From Gammaproteobacteria bacterium (lineage in GTDB: Bacteria; Pseudomonadota; Gammaproteobacteria; Chromatiales; Chromatiaceae), in NCBI GenBank assembly GCA_020445315.1, contig JAGRGW010000068.1:1-42841 (forward strand): a stretch of DNA of 42,841 nt, read 5' to 3'. The notes beneath the pieces were generated by a model that saw only the letters and a list, made by a program, of their open reading frames with translations, made no database searches and had not been told where the DNA came from. This document shows positions 32,420-40,556 of this stretch, in pieces (position 1 is the stretch's first letter; every line of letters begins with the position of its first letter). A program made the translations under genes and the position numbers.

Positions 32420-33151
32420 ATGACTTACCTGATCACGCAAACCTTCATCCTGCTGTTGGTGGCGGCCCTGCTCGGGATGCTGTTGGGCTGGTACCTGACG
32501 CGGCTGTCGGCGGCGTCGGCGCGGGCGAGTTCGCAGGCACGGCAGAAACTGCTCGAGAACAATGCGGTGGCCCTGCGTGCCGAACTCGATGCGGCGAAGT
32601 CGACCAGGAACGGCCTGGAAGCCGAGCGCCAGGCCCTGCTGAACGAGATCGACGAACTCAAGGCACAGGTCGCCGACGGTGTCGAAGCGGACCTGGACGA
32701 AATCGAGGCATTGCGTGGCGAGTTGGCCGACTGTCGCGAGGCGTTGGCGCAGCAACCGGTGGACGTGGTCGACTACGGCGACGAGTCGGCGGCGGTGCCG
32801 GCGGGCTCCAAGTCTGCCGCCAGCGAGGAGATCCCGTCGGTCAACGCGGCCGCGGCCGCGGCCGCGGCCAGCCTGCTGGGCCTGACGTCAAAGGCGCGGC
32901 TGGCGGACCCGCCGGCGGCAGTCGAGGACCGCCGGGCGGCTGCCGACAACCTGCAGCAGATCAAGGGTATCGGGCCCAAGATCGCGGGCATGCTGAAGGA
33001 CATGGGTGTCCACCGCTTCGAGCAGATCGCTGGCTGGACCCCGGAACACGTAGAGCGGATCAACGAGCAGCTGAGGTTCAAGGGACGGATCGAGCGCGAA
33101 AAATGGATTCCGCAGGCGCGGGCACTGATCGAAGCCCGCGAGGCCGACTGA
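32420..33151 (+). CDS. Membrane-anchored coiled-coil protein with helix-hairpin-helix domain
   Basis: This 243-residue protein starts with a membrane helix (LITQTFILLLVAALLGMLLG), then a long coiled coil (about 40-120) and an Ala-rich linker, and ends with a helix-hairpin-helix module containing NLQQIKGIGPKIAGMLKDMG. That module is the kind annotated as a predicted flap-endonuclease-like H3TH domain, yet no nuclease active site is visible. It may tether DNA or a protein partner at the membrane. It is probably co-transcribed with the BON-OmpA gene. Confidence 0.78.
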   Translation: MTYLITQTFILLLVAALLGMLLGWYLTRLSAASARASSQARQKLLENNAVALRAELDAAKSTRNGLEAERQALLNEIDELKAQVADGVEADLDEIEALRGELADCREALAQQPVDVVDYGDESAAVPAGSKSAASEEIPSVNAAAAAAAASLLGLTSKARLADPPAAVEDRRAAADNLQQIKGIGPKIAGMLKDMGVHRFEQIAGWTPEHVERINEQLRFKGRIEREKWIPQARALIEAREAD

Positions 33152-33163
33152 CGCCGCCTGGTC

Positions 33164-33448
33164 TCAGTCGTCGAGCCAGCCGTTCAGCGCTTCGATCAAC
33201 TGGCGCGCCTGGTCCGGGCTCGAAATGTTGAACTTCGACTTCTGCTGGTACTCGCCGTTGCGTTTCTGGTAACGGCGGATGGAGTACTTGTCCTTGCTGT
33301 ATTCCTCTTTGCGGCCGTCCCAGTCCTGGTACCGGAAAAGTACCGTCGTCCAGGCACCTTTCGACAGCACCACCTTGTCGAGCTCTTTGACGACATCGAC
33401 GCCGCCCTCGCTGTAGTTGATGGTGAGTTCGTCGGGTTTGCTGGCCAT
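33164..33448 (-). CDS. Conserved small protein of unknown function
   Basis: This 94-residue, charged, soluble protein is not assigned to a family with confidence. It contains WTTVLFRYQDWDGRKEEY and YSIRRYQKRNGEYQQKSKFN, a pattern of alternating strand residues, and a C-terminal helix DQARQLIEALNGWL. That arrangement faintly recalls small single-strand DNA-binding PC4-like folds, but this is only an impression. CGGAGAA precedes the ATG. It converges with the helix-hairpin-helix gene 12 bases away. Confidence 0.7.
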   Translation of the reverse strand: MASKPDELTINYSEGGVDVVKELDKVVLSKGAWTTVLFRYQDWDGRKEEYSKDKYSIRRYQKRNGEYQQKSKFNISSPDQARQLIEALNGWLDD

Positions 33449-33828
33449 CGGGTTCTCCGCTGTGATGAAACTGAGCCGGCAATACTACACCGGACGTTCG
33501 AGGCTTCAGGCAGGTTTTTTTGCGCAAGGCGTCGCTTGCTGCATTGGCAAGAGGCATGACAACGCGAAAAAGCCTGTCTTAAGTCCCTGAAAGGTTGAAT
33601 CCCCGCTAAAGCAGGCTCTCGTCACGTGACTGTCGCGCTGTGTTCTCGAAGCGGATCGCAGTGGCGCTTCGACGCCTTGCCAGTTATCGCATTACGGCCG
33701 GTGAACGGCCGGCGCGCTGTTGCCGGCTTGGTAAAGGCAGCGCAAATCAACAAACCCGATGGGTCTCTGTCGATGACAGCGCGGTGAATCGGTACCCCAG
33801 GAATTGTCCGTCGGCGGGGCCGTATGCG
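33449..33828. other. 380-base intergenic region without recognisable gene
   Basis: This gap precedes the small - strand gene and follows the ankyrin gene. A short + strand frame (33640-33882) has no ribosome site and runs into the ankyrin gene, so it is not called. A 6-bp CGGCCG stem occurs at 33695-33711. The region next to 33448 should hold the promoter of the small gene; I see no structured RNA. Confidence 0.5.
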
Positions 33829-34470
33829 TCAGATCGCGCCCTGGCGCTGCAGCAGGCTGACCAGTTCGCCAAGTTTGAGTGAGCGGGCCAGCGCCAGCGC
33901 GGACTGGCCGTCGCGCGTCGCGACATTGACGTCCGCCCCGAGGTTGACCAGGTGCGTGGCGAGCCGATGGTTGTCTTGCCGGATCGCGATCAGCAGGGCC
34001 GTATCGCCCGAATCGTCACGGTGTTCCGTGTCGGCGCCGCGTTCGACGAGAAACCTCACGGTGTCGCGGTCGGTGACACCGATACGGGCCGCCTTGGTCA
34101 ACAGGGCCGACGCGTCCAGGGTCGCGCCTTCCCCGATCAGCACTTCCGCGATCTGGGTTCGGCCATTGAGTATCGCAAGATCGAGCGCCGATTCGTCTTT
34201 CGACGACCGGGCATCGATGTTGGCGCCATGTTTCAGCAGCGTCCTGACCATGACGATCCGGCCTTTCTCGGCAGCCACCTGCAGCGGGGTCTGGCCGTTC
34301 GGCAAGAGCGCGTTGATATCGGTCTCCCAGTAGATGTGGCGTTCGAGTTGGTCGAGATCACCGCGCTGTACCGCGAGGTACAGGGCGATGCTGGGCTTGT
34401 CCGGCGCCGTGCAGCCGCCGATCAGAAACGTCAGTGCCGAAACGAGAAGGAGAAACTTGATGCCTGGCAT
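33829..34470 (-). CDS. Ankyrin-repeat lipoprotein
   Basis: This 213-residue protein has a lipoprotein signal ending at LIGGC (cysteine at about residue 20), then four or five ankyrin repeats, recognisable by NGQTPLQVAAEKGRIVMVRT, ALDLAILNGRTQIAEVLI and DTALLIAIRQDNHRLATHLV. It is therefore expected to be lipid-anchored in the periplasm and to bind a protein partner. It lies 29 bases downstream of the exported rhodanese gene on the same strand, so the two may be co-expressed. Confidence 0.85.
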   Translation of the reverse strand: MPGIKFLLLVSALTFLIGGCTAPDKPSIALYLAVQRGDLDQLERHIYWETDINALLPNGQTPLQVAAEKGRIVMVRTLLKHGANIDARSSKDESALDLAILNGRTQIAEVLIGEGATLDASALLTKAARIGVTDRDTVRFLVERGADTEHRDDSGDTALLIAIRQDNHRLATHLVNLGADVNVATRDGQSALALARSLKLGELVSLLQRQGAI

Positions 34471-34499
34471 AACCTGAAGAGTAACCGACGTGGCGCCCG

Positions 34500-35159
34500 T
34501 TATTCACCCGGTTTCACGGTGGTCAGCCCGAGGACTTCCCACGCCTGCATGCCGCCCCGGTACCACTTGATTTTCGTCGGCGGGTAGCCGAAGCGGAGCA
34601 GGGCGCGGATGTTGGTCGGAGACTGGCCGCACCAGGGGCCGTTGCAGAAGAGGATCAGCGTCTTGGCGTGACGGAAGTTCCACAAGGTATCGAGGCGTTC
34701 GGCGTCGAAGTCGCGTTCGAGTATCTTCGCGATCGATTCCTCGTCGGCAGCCTTCAGGCTGAGGCGCTTGTAATGGATGTTGACGCTCCCGGGAATCGTG
34801 CCGCGCTCGACCCAGTCGGGACCGCGTGAGTCGATGACCAGCACGGAATCGTCACCGTCACCGACGCGCCGCAGGTAATCGAGCATTTCGAGCTCACCGA
34901 TCGTCTCCACACCGTCGGGCATGCGCATCGGCTGCACGCAGAATGGCGGGCAGCGGCGCGATGTCTTCTGGAACGCGGGGGTGATCGTGTTGGCCTGGTT
35001 CTGGTCACGCTGGATGCGGATCGGCCTGCCTTCGTGCCGGGTCGTGACGGCGTCTAGGGAACTGGTGATCTTTACCGCGACGTCGTCTGCCGGTGCCTGC
35101 GCGCTCAGCATCAGGGCTGCCGCAAGGGTCAGGGCGCGGCCCGGGTTCGTTTTCTGCAT
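34500..35159 (-). CDS. Exported rhodanese-domain protein
   Basis: This 219-residue protein has a signal peptide (MQKTNPGRALTLAAALMLSA.. cleaved near APA) and one rhodanese domain. The domain begins near MLDYLRRVGDGDDSVLVIDS, includes a GSVNIHYKRL segment and has a catalytic loop in LFCNGPWCGQSPTN, with two cysteines five residues apart. Periplasmic rhodaneses move sulfane sulfur; in this probable sulfur oxidiser a role in sulfur trafficking is plausible. GGGAGAAA precedes the ATG. The ankyrin lipoprotein gene follows. Confidence 0.82.
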   Translation of the reverse strand: MQKTNPGRALTLAAALMLSAQAPADDVAVKITSSLDAVTTRHEGRPIRIQRDQNQANTITPAFQKTSRRCPPFCVQPMRMPDGVETIGELEMLDYLRRVGDGDDSVLVIDSRGPDWVERGTIPGSVNIHYKRLSLKAADEESIAKILERDFDAERLDTLWNFRHAKTLILFCNGPWCGQSPTNIRALLRFGYPPTKIKWYRGGMQAWEVLGLTTVKPGE

Positions 35160-35223
35160 GCCGTTTCTCCCGTGGTCTGACTGCCGGCATCATATCCAAC
35201 TTCATGCCTGCTAAGATGCGCCG

Positions 35224-35625
35224 ATGATAGGAAAAGTGCTGTTTACGCTGGGTGTCATACTGGTCGTGATGCTGATCTGGCGCACGCGTCAGGCGGTACC
35301 CGACCAGCGACAGTTGCCACCCCGGCTGGTCAATCCGCCGACTGCGCGCCGGCGCGGTCTGCTGGCTCTTGCTGTTGCCGCCGCGGTCCTGATGCTGGCG
35401 GCCTCGGGCATGCTGCTTTACGACTACTGGCGCGACAACAACGAGGTCATCGTCGTTCGCGTCATCGATGCACGCAGCGGTCGTGCGGCCGAGTACCGGG
35501 CGCAGCGTGGCGAAATTCGCGACCGCGAGTTCGTGACGACGGACGGGCGACACGTGGTGCTGGCGGAGACGGAGCGACTCGAGACGTCAATCCTCAGCAC
35601 GCCGGTTCCGCCGGACCGAAATTGA
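35224..35625 (+). CDS. Small membrane protein of unknown function
   Basis: This 133-residue protein has two predicted membrane helices (KVLFTLGVILVVMLIW near the N-terminus and LLALAVAAAVLMLAASGMLL at about 47-66) and a soluble C-terminal domain of about 60 residues with REFVTTDGRHVVLAETER. The family is not recognised. Its 3' end overlaps that of the converging oxygenase-like gene by about 32 bases. Confidence 0.72.
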   Translation: MIGKVLFTLGVILVVMLIWRTRQAVPDQRQLPPRLVNPPTARRRGLLALAVAAAVLMLAASGMLLYDYWRDNNEVIVVRVIDARSGRAAEYRAQRGEIRDREFVTTDGRHVVLAETERLETSILSTPVPPDRN

Positions 35626-36130
35626 ACGCGACCGACAGGCGCGTTGCGCCGCTGCGGTTTTCGTCGACTTCGTGCGGCAGGTCGGGCGGGAACAGGACCG
35701 CGAGTCCCGCCCTTGGTCTCACCCGGACGAGTGCATCGTCTTCGTGGAGCAGCAGGTCGCCACATTCCGGCGGCGCATCGAGGTAGTAGACTGCCGAAAG
35801 CCGCTCGTCGAGTTCCTCGTGGCTGTGCAGCGACGTGCGATGACCCGGGGGCGTCTCGTTGAACCAGAAGCCGTAGCGCAGGTGGTCCTCGGCCAGCACG
35901 CGCCGCGCGGCAGCCAGTACGAATTCGATGATCGGCGCCAGCTCCGGCAGTTTCTCCACCGGGATGTAGGTATTCTCGAAGCGGCCGTGGAAATGGTGCG
36001 TCTGCCGGATATCGGGTGCCTGCCGCTCACGCCGGTAGGCCGCGATGGCGCCGGCATTGAACAACGCCGCATCATCCGCGATCTCGCAGGTCCAGATCCC
36101 GCACAGCGGTGTCGGCGTGGTGTCAGCCAC
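35594..36130 (-). CDS. Putative 2OG-Fe(II) oxygenase
   Basis: This protein of about 178 residues resembles bacterial 2-oxoglutarate/Fe(II) oxygenases of the TIGR02466 type. Visible features are TSLHSHEELDERLSAVYYLD, with a histidine pair, then LFPPDLPHEVDENRS with the distal histidine, followed by TRLSVAFNFG, where the arginine could bind 2-oxoglutarate. The GTG at 36130 is preferred because homology seems to begin there; the frame is open to 36217. It overlaps the end of a possible small upstream gene. Confidence 0.7.
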   Translation of the reverse strand: MADTTPTPLCGIWTCEIADDAALFNAGAIAAYRRERQAPDIRQTHHFHGRFENTYIPVEKLPELAPIIEFVLAAARRVLAEDHLRYGFWFNETPPGHRTSLHSHEELDERLSAVYYLDAPPECGDLLLHEDDALVRVRPRAGLAVLFPPDLPHEVDENRSGATRLSVAFNFGPAEPAC

Positions 36131-36266
36131 CGGTGTCCGTTGCGGTCCGGTCGGAACAGTCGACCGCCGCTGTGCAGTCGCCGCTCGCCTGTACCAGGGT
36201 GGTGCGGCAGGTGGCACCGATACCCGTCAGGACGAAAAAGGCCAGCAGCAGGTAGATCACCCGCAT
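36123..36266 (-). CDS. Possible small exported or membrane peptide
   Basis: From an ATG at 36266 a 47-residue product starts MRVIYLLLAFFVLTGIGATC, which looks like a signal sequence or membrane helix, followed by a short polar tail with two more cysteines. Its stop overlaps the likely GTG start of the oxygenase-like gene, suggesting coupling. The lipobox is imperfect (threonine before the cysteine). No family is recognised, and the frame may be fortuitous. Confidence 0.35.
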   Translation of the reverse strand: MRVIYLLLAFFVLTGIGATCRTTLVQASGDCTAAVDCSDRTATDTGG

Positions 36267-36394
36267 GGCGGCGGCGTTCGGGGTTGTCGCTTTGGTACCA
36301 GGAGGCAAGGCTGCGTGGTTTTCACTCTGGGGTCGTCGCGAAAGCATAACATCGTGTTCTGCCGGGCCGGGTATCCGGGCGCTGAAAAAAGAAA

Positions 36395-36423
36395 ACCCGG
36401 CAACCGCGTGAGCGGAGCCGGGT
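36395..36423 (-). terminator. Rho-independent terminator on the - strand
   Basis: Read on the - strand, ACCCGGC pairs with GCCGGGT across a loop of about 15 bases that itself can partly pair. It is followed directly by TTTTCTTTTTT. This is the best intrinsic terminator seen in the window and ends the transcript of the gene at 36468-36806. Confidence 0.85.
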
Positions 36424-36467
36424 AAATGGCGAGAATGATCTCGCCTGTGCCGAGACTGGAGGAACCG

Positions 36468-36806
36468 TTACGCGGCAGGGCTCGAGGTTGCCGCGTTGAA
36501 TCCGTTGGCATCGATATGTCCGTGCGCCGCTGCAACTGCCTGCGGGTCTGCACTGAACATCGATTTCAACTCGGCAAGCCGATGCCGGGCCTGCTCGAGC
36601 GTGTCGATACGGGAGGATCCCGACGTAGCCTGCGTCGACTGGGCCAGCAGTTGCCGGCCGCGATCGATATCCGCAGCGTCGTGAGTCGGTCTGGCTGGGG
36701 TCGCCTCGTCGGCAGGGGCCTTGGCCGCCTGGCGGGGAGCGTCAGAAATCGGTGATTTGGCAGATTGCCTCGCCAATTTTTTGTCGCCGATTGCCAGATT
36801 CGTCAA
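36468..36806 (-). CDS. Hypothetical Ala-rich soluble protein
   Basis: This 112-residue protein has no recognised family. The first half is Lys/Ala/Pro-rich and probably disordered; the second half contains a helix, RIDTLEQARHRLAELKSMF, and ends NAATSSPAA. The likely start is a TTG at 36806, with GGGACG upstream; no ATG lies in the first half. A good intrinsic terminator follows, which supports it as a real transcription unit. It is divergent from the DUF3108-like gene. Confidence 0.55.
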   Translation of the reverse strand: MTNLAIGDKKLARQSAKSPISDAPRQAAKAPADEATPARPTHDAADIDRGRQLLAQSTQATSGSSRIDTLEQARHRLAELKSMFSADPQAVAAAHGHIDANGFNAATSSPAA

Positions 36807-36966
36807 GATTTCGTCCCGATTTGCGTCAATTTATTGTCATTTACCGCTCCGGAGAGCGGTTCTGCAGTCTTTGCAGCAGATTACATGCCAACGGAACCAT
36901 CTGTTCCTTTTTCTATCTGAAACTACTACCATAGTTAGGGGAAAACCCGAATACAGGGGCAAGGGC

Positions 36967-37782
36967 ATGGGTAAACTGGTACACGCGCTGTTGATCATCG
37001 GTACGCTGACCGCGCAATCGGCGCTCGCCGCAGTGGTTGAGCAACTCGACTATCGCGCCATCTACAAGGGCGCTTTTTCGTTCGGCCGGTCGCTGCCGAT
37101 TGCCGACGTGCAGTTCGAGACGCGCGATCCAGGTGGTTCGTCGTCGCTGCAGGAAACGCGCGTGACGGCCAGTTCGGAGAACTACGAGCACGTCGAGTCG
37201 TTCTATCCCATGCGTTATCGTTTTCGCACCTGGGCCTCAGCGGCCGATGGGCGCGTGGTCGGGTTCGAGAATTACGAACAGACCAAGCGTACCCGTCACC
37301 GCCTGTACCTGCGCGACGACGAGGGGACGGACTTCCGGCGCTATGACCTCGGCGATGGCGCCGGCACCGATGTCGTCGCCAGCCTCGAGGCCGGCATCAA
37401 CCCCGCTGCCCCGCCGCGTGACGAGTTCATCGACCGCCTCGGCCTGCTGCAGAAGATTCGCGGGCACCGGCTCGCCGTCGACGAGCAGTTCAGCTTCGCG
37501 GTTACCCGCGGCAAGGAGAACCTGTCTTACGACGTGCGGGTCGAGGCGATCGAGGAAATCGTCGTCCAGGAGACACCGGTCGAGGCCTGGAAGGTCCGTC
37601 TGGACGGTTTCGAATGGGACGACGAGGGTCGCCTGCAGCCGGCCCACCGGCCGGTCTACATTTGGTTCAGCCGCGATGCGCGGCACGTGCCGTTGCGCAT
37701 CGAGAGCCACCACGCCATCGGCACCTTCCTGGTCGAACTCAACACCCCGCCGGCCATCGCGCTGAACCGCGGGCTAAACTGA
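36967..37782 (+). CDS. Exported DUF3108-like protein
   Basis: This 271-residue protein has a signal peptide (MGKLVHALLIIGTLTAQSALA) and then a beta-rich region with LDYRAIYKGAFSFGRSLPIAD and many alternating aromatic strands (for example YRFRTWASAADGRVVGFENY), as in the periplasmic DUF3108 family. The C-terminal part contains PVYIWFSRDARHVPLRIES, a typical ending for that family. The ATG at 36967 is chosen because the signal peptide begins there; the frame is open to 36721. Function is unknown, perhaps envelope-related. Confidence 0.78.
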   Translation: MGKLVHALLIIGTLTAQSALAAVVEQLDYRAIYKGAFSFGRSLPIADVQFETRDPGGSSSLQETRVTASSENYEHVESFYPMRYRFRTWASAADGRVVGFENYEQTKRTRHRLYLRDDEGTDFRRYDLGDGAGTDVVASLEAGINPAAPPRDEFIDRLGLLQKIRGHRLAVDEQFSFAVTRGKENLSYDVRVEAIEEIVVQETPVEAWKVRLDGFEWDDEGRLQPAHRPVYIWFSRDARHVPLRIESHHAIGTFLVELNTPPAIALNRGLN

Positions 37783-37788
37783 AGCCGG

Positions 37789-38274
37789 TCAGTCGTCGAC
37801 CAACTGCATGTGGCTGATATCCGGTATCGTGCGTGGCGGCACGGGCTGGTGACAGTCTTCGAGTGAGCCGCTATTCGGCGGCAGGGCCTCGAGTCCGCTG
37901 ATGTCGATCTGCGCGGGTGGGGGCGGTGGCGTGTGGTCGAGTGTCGCCCCCGGCTCGGCCAGCGTCATCCCACCCGGGGACTGCCCACCGCCTGCCACCG
38001 GTGGTGTTGGCGCTCGAGCGACGGCCGGCCCGTCCGGTGCGGGCGCGCCCGCCGGTACGATCTGCACCAGGGCGCCGACGTTGCGAAAGGCCTCGCGGTA
38101 GCGACCCGCCGTGTCGACGTCCACGCCGTGCTTGACCCGAACCGCTTTCCCGGAGAACAGCCGCTCCACGGCGTCGCCCGAGATCTTGAACAGGGCGGCG
38201 ACGCCGTTGCGTACCTCGACCGGGTCCGCGTCGGCCAGTGTCTCGCCGAGAAAGTAGATATCGAAGTCCTGCAT
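37789..38274 (-). CDS. Uncharacterised protein with Pro-rich C-terminus
   Basis: This 161-residue protein has an N-terminal domain of about 75 residues (MQDFDIYFLGETLADADPVE.. through ..GALVQIVPAG) rich in short helices, including RYREAFRNVGA. A disordered Pro/Gly tail follows. The N-terminal domain resembles a small module found at the start of various gammaproteobacterial proteins, but I cannot name it. It converges with the DUF3108-like gene, six bases apart. Confidence 0.65.
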   Translation of the reverse strand: MQDFDIYFLGETLADADPVEVRNGVAALFKISGDAVERLFSGKAVRVKHGVDVDTAGRYREAFRNVGALVQIVPAGAPAPDGPAVARAPTPPVAGGGQSPGGMTLAEPGATLDHTPPPPPAQIDISGLEALPPNSGSLEDCHQPVPPRTIPDISHMQLVDD

Positions 38275-38398
38275 GTTCCCGTCCGGTGGTCGGTTGTTGC
38301 GTGCCGCGCAGCTTCCTGCGTTGGACCGCAGCCTGGTTGACGGCGCCTGCCTTCCTGAACTTTAGCAGCGCCTTCCGCGTGCTGGTGCGCCGCGGATC

Positions 38399-39253
38399 TC
38401 AGCGTTGCGCCTTCGTCGCCCTGTCCATGGCCAGCAGGTTACCGATCAGATCGCCGTCCTGCGGTGTCAGCAGGTGGCCCTGCGCCATCTGGTAGGTCTT
38501 GACCTGGCCTGCCAGGGCCGGCACGCGGTTCAGGTCCTGGCTCATCGGCGGCACGACCTGGTCACCGGGCATCTGGAAGGTGCCGGTACGCATGATCGCG
38601 GTGTAACGGATTTTCGGATGCGGTTGCTGGTTCAGCCAGAACAGCATGTTCCCGGGTGCCGGCGGTGCAAGGTCGAACAGTACGCCTCGGCTCTGCTGCA
38701 CCGTCGCGTACAGCGCATCACCGGTCTTGCGCCTGACCAGCCACGACTTGACGAATCCGAACATGCCGCCGCGGTCGGTGGCATCCAGCGCCTGGATCGC
38801 GCGACCCGTACCGAAGTGCGGGGTGGCGATCGTTATCAGGTGCGAGACGCCCATCCGACCGTGCCGCACCAGGGTCATACGTGCAACCAAGCCGCCGGCG
38901 GAGTGCGCAGCCAGCACGATGGGCTCGTCGGGATGCTGCTTGCGTACGTCGCGCAGGTAGGCGGCGAGCCAGTCGGCCTGGATCGCGATCGGCGCCTGTG
39001 ACGGCAGGTTGACGGTGTAGATCGGACGCTTCGCCTCGGCCGATCCGAGCGGCAGGCGCAACACGCCTCCGGCGCCGTAGCCGTACATGGCGACGGGGCG
39101 GTAGCCGCGTTGCTGCAGGCGGTCGAGGACACCGGCCTCGGCCCAACTCTGGGCACTGCCCAGGTAGCCGTGCACGAGCACCAGCACGTCGGCCGCGGCC
39201 GTGTTGACGGCTGTAACCAGTAACAAGACGAACGACCAGGTCAACTGCTTCAT
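38399..39253 (-). CDS. Exported alpha/beta hydrolase (lipase-like)
   Basis: This 284-residue protein has a signal peptide (MKQLTWSFVLLLVTAVNTAAA) and an alpha/beta hydrolase fold: VLVLVHGYLGSAQSW supplies the oxyanion region, and AHSAGG the nucleophile serine. The histidine of the triad is probably in MAQGHLLTPQDG. It resembles triacylglycerol lipases or PGAP1-like esterases. GGGAG about eight bases upstream supports 39253 as start. Substrate is unknown; the site of action should be periplasmic or extracellular. Confidence 0.82.
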   Translation of the reverse strand: MKQLTWSFVLLLVTAVNTAAADVLVLVHGYLGSAQSWAEAGVLDRLQQRGYRPVAMYGYGAGGVLRLPLGSAEAKRPIYTVNLPSQAPIAIQADWLAAYLRDVRKQHPDEPIVLAAHSAGGLVARMTLVRHGRMGVSHLITIATPHFGTGRAIQALDATDRGGMFGFVKSWLVRRKTGDALYATVQQSRGVLFDLAPPAPGNMLFWLNQQPHPKIRYTAIMRTGTFQMPGDQVVPPMSQDLNRVPALAGQVKTYQMAQGHLLTPQDGDLIGNLLAMDRATKAQR

Positions 39254-39559
39254 GGCTGTTCTCCCGGGTGACCACCGGGGCCACCGCAGATAAAAAAACG
39301 TTATCGCTTCACCCGCTATTTTCGTGTTTTGCGCTGCGCTGTTCAAAATAATTTATAAAGACCAACTAATTTTCTCGGGCTTTCTATACTGCCTGTTACC
39401 CTGCCGAGTTCACGGCGACAGGTGCTGAACCGTGCGGAGGGGTGTGGTTGTGAAGGCGCCGATTGGTGCCGATCACCGATGCCCTGAGGGCAATGCGGGT
39501 GTTGCGTTGGAGGGGCGGTCGTTGAGTCGACCCGCTCGAAACTGACGGAGGAAACCGAG
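39254..39559. other. 306-base divergent promoter region
   Basis: This gap separates the divergent lipase-like and membrane-protein genes. It has an AT-rich core at about 39285-39395, unusual for this genome, including a TATACT hexamer near 39386 that could be a -10 box. No gene or repeat was seen in it. Confidence 0.4.
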
Positions 39560-40072
39560 ATGCGCAGACGACTGTATTTCATGCTGCCGGACGCCAAGTC
39601 GGCAAAAAAGATCGAACGTGAGCTGTTGCTGGCCAAGATCGACGATCCCCATATCCATTTCCTGGCCCGCGACGGTGTCAACCTCGGGCGCCTGCACGTC
39701 GCCAACCTGCTGCAGCGGTCGGACCTGTTGCACGGGATCGGCATGGGCTTCGTCGCCGGTGGCGCAACTGGTGTACTGGCCGGCTTCCTGTTGCGCTATC
39801 ACCCGGAAATCGGTGCAATCGTCGGCCTTGGGGGGGCGCTGGTCCTGGGCCTGTTCTTCGCGATGGTCGGGGCCTGGATATCGGGCATGATTGCGATCAG
39901 CATCCCGAACACGGCACTCAGGCGCTTCCAGCCGGCGATCGATCGCGGTGAGATCCTGTTGATGGTCGACGTGCCGGTACGGCGGGTCAACGAGATCCGC
40001 CGGCTGATCGAGTCGCATCATCCGGAAGTCCAATCGAAAGGGGTCGACGCGCACATCCCGGCGTTTCCCTGA
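39560..40072 (+). CDS. Two-helix membrane protein of unknown function
   Basis: This 170-residue protein has a soluble N-terminal region (MRRRLYFMLPDAKSAKKIER) and two Gly-rich membrane helices (about 60-77 with GMGFVAGGATGVLAGFLL, and 84-112). A C-terminal domain contains LLMVDVPVRRVNEIRRLIES. The layout resembles DUF1269-like membrane proteins in which soluble beta-alpha-beta halves flank a glycine-zipper hairpin. ACGGAGGAAA precedes the ATG. Function is unknown. Confidence 0.75.
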   Translation: MRRRLYFMLPDAKSAKKIERELLLAKIDDPHIHFLARDGVNLGRLHVANLLQRSDLLHGIGMGFVAGGATGVLAGFLLRYHPEIGAIVGLGGALVLGLFFAMVGAWISGMIAISIPNTALRRFQPAIDRGEILLMVDVPVRRVNEIRRLIESHHPEVQSKGVDAHIPAFP

Positions 40073-40123
40073 CATCCCGGGTCCGCGGCGGGGCGACGGG
40101 GACGGGGCGGTTTCGCCCTGCCG

Positions 40124-40543
40124 TCAGTGCAGCGGTCGGGCCGGTGTCGTCGCTGCGCGCGCTTCGACCAGCGGCAGCGAGGCGTGGTGGAGTTGCATGC
40201 GCCAACCGGTCCGGGTCCGGCGGTAGACGTTGGTCGCGATGATGTCGGCACGCTGACCGTCGGCGCCGGAGACATGTTCCCGCACCAGGTGAATCGCGAG
40301 GTCGTCACGCACGTCGACTGACAGCAGCGTGAAGTCGACGTCCGGCGGTTTTGCCGCGTGGAAGATGTCGGCCCAACTCGCCATCACCGCGTCGATTCCC
40401 TGCAGCAGGTCGCTGCCCGGGTGGACACAGGCGGCCGTTGGGCCTTCGAGCCAAAGTGTCCGCATCAGCTTGGCGTCGAGTCGCCTGAACGCATCGTAGA
40501 AGGCGCTTTCGACGGCATGGCTGTCGATGAGTGCGGATGTCAT
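40124..40543 (-). CDS. NTF2/SnoaL-like fold protein
   Basis: This 139-residue protein has a cone-shaped NTF2-like fold pattern: AVESAFYDAFRRLDAKLMRT, then a central LLQGIDAVMASWADIF and late strands with YRRTRTGWRMQLHHASLPL. Such proteins bind or isomerise small molecules or act as simple subunits, so no activity is assigned. It starts 13 bases after plsC on the same strand and is probably the last gene of that operon. Confidence 0.78.
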   Translation of the reverse strand: MTSALIDSHAVESAFYDAFRRLDAKLMRTLWLEGPTAACVHPGSDLLQGIDAVMASWADIFHAAKPPDVDFTLLSVDVRDDLAIHLVREHVSGADGQRADIIATNVYRRTRTGWRMQLHHASLPLVEARAATTPARPLH

Positions 40544-40556
40544 TGCCTGGCTCCGG

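Noticed and set aside
39283..39302. Terminator at the A-run with GATAA/TTATC arms
   Set aside because: The stem would be only five weak pairs and lies between divergent genes, so a promoter region is more likely.
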